Assembly: GCF_042693015.1 (NCBI RefSeq)
Contig: NZ_CP170544.1
Span: forward strand, 4,960,001-5,024,000
Reading direction: 5' to 3'
DNA: 64,000 bases
Source of the DNA: Sphingomonas_E sp042693015
Lineage (GTDB): Bacteria > Pseudomonadota > Alphaproteobacteria > Sphingomonadales > Sphingomonadaceae
Shown: positions 1 to 6,377 of the stretch, one piece after another
Numbering within the stretch: position 1 is the first letter of the stretch
How the letters are laid out: each line of letters begins with the position of its first letter
Made by a program: the position numbers and the translations under genes
Notes under the pieces: model-generated
The model's input: only the letters and a program-made list of their open reading frames with translations
What the model was told of the DNA's origin: nothing
The model's database searches: none

Positions 1-94
1 CGAAGCACGGATGAAGGCCGCCATCCCCGAACTCACCTCCATCTACATCCGCCCCGAAAAGCGCGCCGATGCGGTGGTCCAGCCGCGGCCTTGA
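1..94 (+). CDS. C-terminal fragment of a gene cut by the window start
   Basis: Reading from base 2 the frame stays open for 30 codons and stops with TGA at 92-94. The peptide ends with the pattern AAIPELTSIYIRPEK and a short hydrophilic tail. This resembles the end of cation diffusion facilitator transporters, whose cytoplasmic C-terminal domain often closes this way, but the fragment is too short to prove the family. The next gene on the same strand starts 161 bases later. Confidence 0.4.
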   Translation, partial: EARMKAAIPELTSIYIRPEKRADAVVQPRP

Positions 95-255
95 GGGAGG
101 AAACCTCGGCCCCTGCAAGGCCAGGGACCGATCCGCTAGCAATCTCGCCAGCTAGCAATGTTCGCATCCCCTGCGACAACAGCGTCGAGCACCGCATCTC
201 CTGCGTGAACGGTGCCGCAGCGAAAGCGCCGCAAAGGCGGTGGGAGCGTAGAGAT

Positions 256-1914
256 ATGCCGAAAGCAGCTTATGACCTTGTCGTCCTGGGATCGGGCGCG
301 GCGGGGATGACGGCGGCACTCACCGCCGCGGAGCATGGCGCGAAGGTTCTCGTTGTCGAGAAGGGCGAGAAAGTCGGCGGCACCTCCGCCTGGTCGGGCG
401 GACAGATCTGGATTCCATGCAACCCGCACCAGAAGGCGTTCGGCAAGGAAGACAGCCGCGAAAAGGCGCTCACCTATCTCGCGTCGATGTCGAATGGCTT
501 GATCGAGCCGCAAATGGCGGAAGCCTATGTCGATGGCGGGATCGAGATGGTCTCCTTTCTTGAGGCGAACACGCCCGTCCGCTTCATGGCGGTGCCGCAT
601 TTCCCCGATTATCATCCGGAGCAGCCCGGCGCCGCCAGCCGTGGCGGCCGGACGCTGGAGTGCGAGGTCTATCCCTATGGCGAGCTTGGCGAATGGCGCG
701 ACAGGGTGGAAGTCTCGCCTTATTACTGGCCGCACGTTCATTTCACGATCGGCGAAACCTCGCTGGCGCAGGCGATTCCCGATCCGCTGCCGCCCGAGGA
801 AGCGAAGCGCCGCGCCGACAATGACGAACGCGGGCTGGGCCATGCGCTGGTCGGGCGGCTGCTTCGCGGTTGCCTCGATCGCGGCGTCGCGTTCCTGTTG
901 GGCGTTGGTGGCAAGGAACTGTTGATCGAGGACGATGTCGTCACCGGCGTCGAGCTGACCGACGGCATCGTGATCCGAGCGGCCAACGTGGTGCTGGCGA
1001 CCGGTGGCTTCGAGCATAATGAGGCGTTCAAGGCCGCTTTCCTGCGCGGGCCGCTGACCAGTCCGGTTTCGATCCGCACCAATACAGGCGACGGCCTGCG
1101 CATGGCGATGAAGGCCGGCGCGATGCTGAGCTCGATGCGCGAGGCGTGGTGGATGCCGGTGGTGGAAGGCCCGCTCAATCCCATGGGCCGCATCCTCTTC
1201 ACTGGCGAGCGGACGCTGCCCGGCACAATCATGGTCAACAAGAAGGGCAAGCGCTTCACCAACGAGGCGGCGAACTACAACGCCTTCGGCGCGGCGTTCC
1301 ACGAGCAGGATCTCAATAGCTGCTCCTACGCCAATCTGCCGGCCTGGTGCATCTTCAACCAGGCCTTTTATGACAAATGGGGCTTCCTCGACGCGCAGTT
1401 GCTGGATCTGAGCGACGGCCAGCGTGCGAAGGAACCGGCGGACTGGATCGCACGGGGCGCGACGCTCACGGAACTGGCTGCGAAGCTTGGCATCCCCGGC
1501 GATGCGCTGGAGGCGACGGTCGCGCGCTGGAATGGGATGGTGGAGAAAGGCAGCGACGAGGATTTCGGCCGCGGCGACTCCTATTATGATCTTTATTGGG
1601 GCGATCCCAACCACAAGGGCCAGAAGGAAGCGACGCTCGGCAAGATTGAGGGCGGGCCCTATTACGCCGTGGAAGTGAAATCGGGCGCGCTCGGCACCAA
1701 GGGCGGGGCGAAGACGGACACGCAGGGGCGGGTGTTGGACGTGGATTTGAAGCCGATCGAAGGGCTCTATGCCGCGGGCAACGCGATGGGATCGATGATG
1801 GGGATGACCTATGGGGGCGGCGGCGGCACCCTTGGTCCCGGCATGGTCTTCGGCTACCTCGCCGGCAAGCATGCGGCGCAGCGCAATACCGGCGCTCTCC
1901 AGCGCCCCGCCTGA
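256..1914 (+). CDS. FAD-dependent oxidoreductase, 3-ketosteroid Delta1-dehydrogenase-like
   Basis: A 552-residue flavoprotein of the fumarate reductase/KstD superfamily, expected to introduce a double bond into a ketosteroid-like or similar ring substrate using FAD. The N-terminus carries the dinucleotide fold (GSGAAG at residues 12-17, acidic Glu35 ending the second strand). The C-terminus has the KstD-type block YAAGN...TYGGGGGTLGP, in which the Tyr-Gly segment corresponds to the catalytic region of KstD. The open frame extends upstream to base 91, but ATG 256 is preceded by GGGAG and begins the domain directly, so it is the chosen start. Substrate is not determined by context: no other steroid genes adjoin. 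Confidence 0.8.
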   Translation: MPKAAYDLVVLGSGAAGMTAALTAAEHGAKVLVVEKGEKVGGTSAWSGGQIWIPCNPHQKAFGKEDSREKALTYLASMSNGLIEPQMAEAYVDGGIEMVSFLEANTPVRFMAVPHFPDYHPEQPGAASRGGRTLECEVYPYGELGEWRDRVEVSPYYWPHVHFTIGETSLAQAIPDPLPPEEAKRRADNDERGLGHALVGRLLRGCLDRGVAFLLGVGGKELLIEDDVVTGVELTDGIVIRAANVVLATGGFEHNEAFKAAFLRGPLTSPVSIRTNTGDGLRMAMKAGAMLSSMREAWWMPVVEGPLNPMGRILFTGERTLPGTIMVNKKGKRFTNEAANYNAFGAAFHEQDLNSCSYANLPAWCIFNQAFYDKWGFLDAQLLDLSDGQRAKEPADWIARGATLTELAAKLGIPGDALEATVARWNGMVEKGSDEDFGRGDSYYDLYWGDPNHKGQKEATLGKIEGGPYYAVEVKSGALGTKGGAKTDTQGRVLDVDLKPIEGLYAAGNAMGSMMGMTYGGGGGTLGPGMVFGYLAGKHAAQRNTGALQRPA

Positions 1915-1927
1915 TGGAGCGGACTGA

Positions 1928-2287
1928 TCACCCCACCGTGCGCCACTGGCCCTTGGCGTCTTGCTGATAGCGGAAGACGAGCGCCTTGGTGGTGCTGTCG
2001 GATCGCACCAGCACGATCTTGACCGTGCCGGTGGTCGCACCCGCCTTCACACCGCCCTCGATCAGTTGAAGGGCGCCGCGCTTGCCGCTGGGCGAATCCC
2101 ACCGCCGGACATGGCCGACCGGATCTTCGTTCAGCGCCTGCTGGACCAGTGGACGGAGCGTATCGACGTCGGCCTTGTCCAGGTCGCGGAACATGTGGCG
2201 CGTGAAGATCTGCGCGGCGGCAGGAGGAGTGAGAGGCGCGCCCAAAGTCGCGATCATCAGTGCGCCGAAGACAAGATGTGGCCGCAT
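1928..2287 (-). CDS. Small exported protein, surface-antigen-like
   Basis: A 119-residue protein with a clear signal peptide (hydrophobic residues 5-20, cleavage near PPAAAQ). The mature part has the layout LVQQALNEDPVGHVRRW...G..GALQ..., which resembles the small 17-kDa/RT0821-type surface antigen proteins common in alphaproteobacteria; these have no known enzymatic role. Likely periplasmic or outer-membrane associated. It faces the KstD-like gene tail to tail with 13 bases between the stops. Family assignment is tentative. Confidence 0.6.
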   Translation of the reverse strand: MRPHLVFGALMIATLGAPLTPPAAAQIFTRHMFRDLDKADVDTLRPLVQQALNEDPVGHVRRWDSPSGKRGALQLIEGGVKAGATTGTVKIVLVRSDSTTKALVFRYQQDAKGQWRTVG

Positions 2288-2357
2288 CCTTATTCCCCTG
2301 CATTTGCCCGCTGTTCAGGCGAAGCTATCATAGCTGGCCGCCGATGTGCCCGCTTTT

Positions 2358-2879
2358 TCAGGCGTCTGCGCCTGCCAGATAGGCGTGGAGCCGTGCCATG
2401 GCGGTATCCAGCATTTCCTTCAGGAAACTCGGAAAGTCCTGATTGGCCGCAAGGAAGTTCATCCCGTCCAGCGGTTCGCAGGCGAGCGTCCAGGTGACGC
2501 GCGTGCCGCCATCGTCTGTCGGATCGAAGGTCGTCAGTTCGAGTTGCGCTGCCGCCAGCTGCTCGGTCGCCCGGTTGACGATATAGCCCCAGGCGTGGGG
2601 CTCATCCCAGATCACCATGGTTTCGACATGGGCGCAGCCCGCGACCCAGGATTTGCGGATCATGCCGAGGCCCAGCGCGCCTTCGTGCACGACTCGCTCG
2701 ACATGCGGAAACCAGTGCGGCCAGCTCGCCGGATCGCAGAAGGCATCCCACACCGCCTGCGCCGGTGCATTGATGTGCGAGACGGTGACGTAGCGCGTCG
2801 GCGCCTCGTCGACGAATGCGGAATCGACCTCTCGAAAGTCGAACCATCGGGTTGTTTGCTCTATGTTATTTTTGGTCAT
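2358..2879 (-). CDS. SRPBCC (START-like) family protein
   Basis: A 173-residue protein with the polyketide cyclase/SRPBCC pattern: an N-terminal strand followed by INAPAQAVWDAFCDPASWPHW, then alternating strands and a C-terminal helix. Such proteins bind a hydrophobic ligand in a deep cavity; specific function cannot be read from the sequence. The open frame runs further upstream, but Met at 2879 (MTKNNIEQ) is the first start that fits the domain. Its upstream region (2880-3190) is shared with the divergent histidine kinase gene and contains a cluster of CCTAGG palindromes. Confidence 0.7.
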   Translation of the reverse strand: MTKNNIEQTTRWFDFREVDSAFVDEAPTRYVTVSHINAPAQAVWDAFCDPASWPHWFPHVERVVHEGALGLGMIRKSWVAGCAHVETMVIWDEPHAWGYIVNRATEQLAAAQLELTTFDPTDDGGTRVTWTLACEPLDGMNFLAANQDFPSFLKEMLDTAMARLHAYLAGADA

Positions 2880-2933
2880 TCCTCTTGGTGGGGTATTGCT
2901 GCCTCGCTGTCCAGAGCCACCTATAGTATCTTC

Positions 2934-3032
2934 CCTAGGTGAAGACTCGCGTCGCAATCGGAACCCACTATTTACCCCTAGGGGAAAATTCTGGTTGTAT
3001 CAGCGTAAAGACCTAGGGCAGAATGCCTAGGC
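2934..3032. promoter_or_regulatory. Cluster of four CCTAGG palindromes between divergent genes
   Basis: The 311-base gap between the SRPBCC gene and the histidine kinase gene contains CCTAGG at 2934-2939, 2977-2982, 3012-3017 and 3026-3031. The second extends to the 10-bp palindrome CCCCTAGGGG and the fourth to GCCTAGGC. CTAG is generally rare in proteobacterial DNA, so four hexamers in 100 bases suggest a multi-site operator. A natural candidate binder is the adjacent NarL/FixJ response regulator, but that is inference. The rest of the gap shows no gene. Confidence 0.45.
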
Positions 3033-3190
3033 AATATCAGCAGTCCGCCATATGCGGCTGTATTGCGCTGAATCTCTGGGGGCAGGGTTTCAGGGTGGAT
3101 TTTAGTCGGCGAGGATAAGCGGAGAGTCGGGGGACTCATCTTTCTGGCGATTAGGTACGTGGGTTTCAGACTCCAACCGTGGGGACGGCC

Positions 3191-4360
3191 ATGTCTGATG
3201 TTGCTTATTCCAAGCCGCCAGTTTCCAATGACAATATTTCCCGCGCCGGCTTCGAACGTCGCCGTCGGCGTAGCGCTCCGCCCGAGCTGAAGATCTGGCC
3301 AACTGAAGGGTCGCCCGATCAGGCGAGCTTCCTTCAGGGCTTGATTGATCTTCTTCCCGAACAGGTCGCCATTCTTGGCGAGGATATGCAGATCGTCGCG
3401 GTCAACACCGCTTGGCGCACCTTGGCCGCCACGGGCGACGATGATCCAGATGGCGCGTTCCTGGGGCGCAGCTACCTGGAGCTGTGTCGACAGTTTGAAC
3501 GGACGAGCCGTGATGCAAGGGCGATACGGCTGGGCCTGGCGCGCCTTCAGACCGGTAGCGTCGTGCGGTTTGACCATGATTACTCGTTGACCGTGAATGG
3601 CGAGCCGCGTCATTATGTGCTGAAGGCGCTGCGCTGCGCCCACAATCTGGTCATTCTGTCGCACATCGATGTCACCGATCGCCGGCTGCGCGAAATCGAT
3701 CGCCGGCGCTACTGCCAGATGCTCCTGAGCGCTGAGGCGGAAGAGCGCAAGCGCATCGCCCGCGAACTGCATGACGAAACCGCTCAGCAGCTTGCGGTGA
3801 TGCAACTCAGCCTGCCGAGCTTGCGGCACGACGAAGACGGCCCGGAAGCCGAGCGGGCCTATTCAGGTATCGAAACCGCGCTGGGTGCGGTGCAGGAACA
3901 ATTGCGGACGCTAAGCTACGTACTGCACCCGCCCGAACTGGGTAGTGGCGGCATTGTGGAAGCGTTGCGCACTTTCGTGGCGGGATTTGCCCGGCGCACC
4001 GGCCTCCACGTCGAGTTCATCGCTGATACCTCATGCGGGCGGCGATTCCGTGACATCGAACAGGCGCTGTATCGCGTGACGCAGGAGGCGCTCGCCAACA
4101 TCGTCAAGCATGCGCGGGCGAAACACGCCTTCGTGCGGCTGCGCAAGCAGCCTGGCTATTTGATCCTGGAAATCCAGGATGACGGGATCGGCATTGTGCC
4201 CGCGCTCTGTTCCGGTGCGGCGGAAAGTGCGCTCGGCGTCGGTCTGCCGGGCATGCGCGGCAGGATCGAGGCGCTGGCAGGCCATTTCGAGATCCGCCGG
4301 CTGCCGATCGGCACGCTCGTTTCGGTGCGCGTACCGCGGCGGCGGAAACAGGACGTCTGA
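3191..4360 (+). CDS. PAS-domain sensor histidine kinase (HisKA_3/NarX-DegS type)
   Basis: A 389-residue soluble kinase with no membrane segment. Residues 45-160 form a PAS-like sensor domain (DLLPEQVAILGEDMQIVAVN). The HisKA_3 dimerisation block follows (ERKRIARELHDETAQQ, phospho-acceptor His194) and then an HATPase_c domain with an N box (TQEALANIVKHA), a G1 box (DDGIG) and GVGLPGMRGRIEALAG. ATG 3191 follows GGGGAC at a normal distance; an upstream GTG at 3179 lacks this spacing. It converges on the response regulator gene at 4391, 30 bases away, and the two very likely form a two-component pair. Lack of a transmembrane region suggests a cytoplasmic signal. Confidence 0.88.
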   Translation: MSDVAYSKPPVSNDNISRAGFERRRRRSAPPELKIWPTEGSPDQASFLQGLIDLLPEQVAILGEDMQIVAVNTAWRTLAATGDDDPDGAFLGRSYLELCRQFERTSRDARAIRLGLARLQTGSVVRFDHDYSLTVNGEPRHYVLKALRCAHNLVILSHIDVTDRRLREIDRRRYCQMLLSAEAEERKRIARELHDETAQQLAVMQLSLPSLRHDEDGPEAERAYSGIETALGAVQEQLRTLSYVLHPPELGSGGIVEALRTFVAGFARRTGLHVEFIADTSCGRRFRDIEQALYRVTQEALANIVKHARAKHAFVRLRKQPGYLILEIQDDGIGIVPALCSGAAESALGVGLPGMRGRIEALAGHFEIRRLPIGTLVSVRVPRRRKQDV

Positions 4361-4390
4361 AGATCGCCTGGCCTGGCCGCGACGGCGCGG

Positions 4391-5041
4391 TCAGGCCTCG
4401 ATAATATTGTTGCGCAGCGCGTAGCGCACCAGCTCGGCGGTCGTTTTCAGCCGCAACTTGTGCATGGCGGCCGCGCGGTGAGTTTCCACCGTCTTCACAC
4501 TGATGTCGAGGATATGGGCGATCCGTTTGTTGATCTGCCCCTCGGCGATGAGCTGGACGACTTCGCGCTCGCGCGTCGTCAGCGCATTGAGATCCGCGTG
4601 CGGCAGGCTGTTGTCGAGGAAATGCTTGAGCAGCGCTTCCGATACCATTCCGGAAAAATAAGGGCGGCGCTCTGCCATGGCCTCGACGGCGGCCTGCAGA
4701 TGCAGTTCGGAATCGGATTTCAGCACATAGCCGCGGGCGCCTGCGCGCAACACATCGGCCAATACTTCTTCGCGATCATGCATCGTGTAGATCAGCACTT
4801 CGATATCGGGCAGTTCGCGCTTCAAGGCTCGCGTCAGGTCCAGCCCGTTCAGCGAAGGCAGCGAATAATCGATGATCGCGATGTCGGGCCTGGCTTCCCG
4901 CGCCATCTCCAGTGCCTGATGCCCGTCGGCTGCTTCGGCCACGATCCGGCCGTGCGGGTTTTCCGCCAGCAGATCGCGCAGGCCGCGGCGCATGGCGCCA
5001 TGGTCATCGGCAATCAATATCTTACGCAACACTCTACTCAT
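4391..5041 (-). CDS. NarL/FixJ-family response regulator
   Basis: A 216-residue two-domain regulator. The receiver domain (about residues 6-120) has the acidic pair ADD at 11-13, phospho-acceptor Asp58 (IIDYSLPSLNG) and conserved Lys108 (VLKSD). The C-terminal LuxR-type helix-turn-helix spans about 150-205 (LTTREREVVQLIAEGQINK, then the recognition segment KTVETHRAAAMHKL). Paired with the convergent HisKA_3 kinase. Targets are unknown; the CCTAGG cluster beyond the kinase gene is a candidate. Confidence 0.9.
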   Translation of the reverse strand: MSRVLRKILIADDHGAMRRGLRDLLAENPHGRIVAEAADGHQALEMAREARPDIAIIDYSLPSLNGLDLTRALKRELPDIEVLIYTMHDREEVLADVLRAGARGYVLKSDSELHLQAAVEAMAERRPYFSGMVSEALLKHFLDNSLPHADLNALTTREREVVQLIAEGQINKRIAHILDISVKTVETHRAAAMHKLRLKTTAELVRYALRNNIIEA

Positions 5042-5198
5042 AAGCCCCCTGCATGATATTTTATCTAGTGCCGGCCGCTTTTCTGATGGTGATCCTCCTC
5101 AATTGTTGCAGCTTGGTGGCCGCATTGTCGGCCTGAATTTTTTGCCGTCGCCCTATATTCGACCGTCAACTGCATGACAGCAAGGTAAAAGGAGTAAC

Positions 5199-5219
5199 TT
5201 GTCCGAAACGATCGGACAA
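5199..5219. promoter_or_regulatory. Perfect 8-bp inverted repeat upstream of the BASS transporter
   Basis: TTGTCCGA and TCGGACAA flank a 5-base spacer. There is no T-tract beside it, so it looks more like an operator than a terminator. It lies within the 323-base gap 5042-5364, which otherwise holds no gene but does hold the larger hairpin annotated at 5253-5336. Confidence 0.4.
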
Positions 5220-5252
5220 GCCGGGCTATCATTGGCCTGAACTTCGGGCGCT

Positions 5253-5336
5253 GTAGATCGCTGGCAACTCCGTGAAACTACGGAGAGATCCATGTCGGTA
5301 GTTTCATCATTGCCAATGCGGGATTTGCCCGATCTA
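5253..5336 (+). promoter_or_regulatory. Possible structured leader before the BASS transporter gene
   Basis: Nested inverted segments can fold into one long imperfect hairpin: GTAGATCG (5253-5260) pairs with CGATCTAC (5329-5336), GGCAA (5263-5267) with TTGCC (5325-5329 or 5310-5314), and GTGAAACTAC (5272-5281) with GTAGTTTCAT (5298-5307). The apical loop is about 16 bases. It ends 28 bases before the first possible start of the transporter gene. No known riboswitch class is recognised; it may equally be a double operator. Confidence 0.35.
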
Positions 5337-5364
5337 CACACCGGCCCGGCCGCTGCATTCTCTC

Positions 5365-6261
5365 ATGGCATATTGGAGATGCCATGCCGTGGAATTGCTG
5401 AAGCAGCTCATTCCGATCCTGCTCACCGTCAGCCTGGCCCTATTGGTGGTGGCGGTGGGAATGGCGTCCTCCCGGGGCGATCTCCTTTACGTTCTGCGTC
5501 GACCAGCGCAGTTGGCGCGCGGGCTGATTGCGGTCAGCCTGATCCCGGTGCTCGCGGCGGCGGCGGTGATCGCGATCTTTCCCGTCTCGCACGCCAGCAA
5601 GGCGGCGATCATGCTGATGGCGATTTCACCCGTGCCGCCGCTCGTGCCCGGCAAGATGCTGAAATTCGGCGGGCGCACGGAATATGCCTATGGGCTCTAT
5701 ACGGCGATGGCGCTGCTGGCGGTGTTTACCGTGCCGATCTGGGGTGTGCTGCTGAATCTTTATTATGGCGTCCATGCGAGCTTTCCGTCCGCCATCGTCG
5801 CCAGCAACATCTTTCTGGGCGTGGTCTGCCCGCTGGCCATAGGGCTCTTGCTCGGCCGGTGGCTTGCGCCGCGCTTTGCCGAACGGGCGGCACCGATCGT
5901 GGCGAAGATCGGAATGGGCCTTGTCGTGCTCGCCTTCGTGCCGATCATCGCAAAGGTTTGGCCAGCGCTCATTGGCCTCATCGGTGACGGCACTATCGTT
6001 GCGATGGCGCTGATCGTCACCCTGATGTTGGCTGGCGGTCACCTATTGGGTGGTCCTGCCGTCGGCGATCGCGCCACACTCGCCTTCGCGGCGGCGACGC
6101 GCCACCCCGGCATCGCGCTTGCCTTGGTCGGCGCCAATCATGGCGACCAAAGACTGAGCGGCGCGGTGCTGTTGTTCCTGATCGTCGCTCTGGTGGCGAT
6201 GGTGCCATATCAGATCTTGCTGAAGCGGAAGCTGACGCCAGCAGACCAATCCACCTCCTAA
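5365..6261 (+). CDS. Bile acid:sodium symporter (BASS/SBF) family transporter
   Basis: A very hydrophobic protein of up to 298 residues with about nine or ten membrane segments and the SBF-family patterns MAISPVPPLVPGKM and the C-terminal DRATLAFAAATRHPGIALAL. Family members take up bile acids, keto acids, pantoate or other organic anions with sodium; the substrate here is unknown. ATG 5365 opens the frame, but a GTG at 5389 preceded by GGAGA starts directly at the first membrane helix and may be the true start. The gene lies behind the 5253-5336 hairpin. Confidence 0.78.
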   Translation: MAYWRCHAVELLKQLIPILLTVSLALLVVAVGMASSRGDLLYVLRRPAQLARGLIAVSLIPVLAAAAVIAIFPVSHASKAAIMLMAISPVPPLVPGKMLKFGGRTEYAYGLYTAMALLAVFTVPIWGVLLNLYYGVHASFPSAIVASNIFLGVVCPLAIGLLLGRWLAPRFAERAAPIVAKIGMGLVVLAFVPIIAKVWPALIGLIGDGTIVAMALIVTLMLAGGHLLGGPAVGDRATLAFAAATRHPGIALALVGANHGDQRLSGAVLLFLIVALVAMVPYQILLKRKLTPADQSTS

Positions 6262-6302
6262 CGCAACGAAAATTCGATCTTCTCCCAAATGGATCCATGA
6301 AT

Positions 6303-6320
6303 CTGTCATACGAGTGACGC
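6303..6320 (+). promoter_or_regulatory. Weak candidate Pho box before the TonB receptor/phosphatase pair
   Basis: CTGTCAT (6303-6309) matches the first half of the PhoB consensus exactly. After a 4-base spacer, GTGACGC matches the second half at only 4 of 7 positions. The location, 58 bases upstream of a receptor gene that is followed by a phosphatase gene, makes phosphate control plausible, but the match alone would not be convincing. Confidence 0.25.
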
Positions 6321-6377
6321 CGAACCGCAAAGGAGTTCTGCGACTGCGCCCCCCGAAATCATCCAAGGGGGAAATCA

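Noticed and set aside
136..2040. 634-residue minus-strand frame opposite the KstD-like gene
   Set aside because: Shadow of the flavoprotein gene; no motif and no ribosome site.
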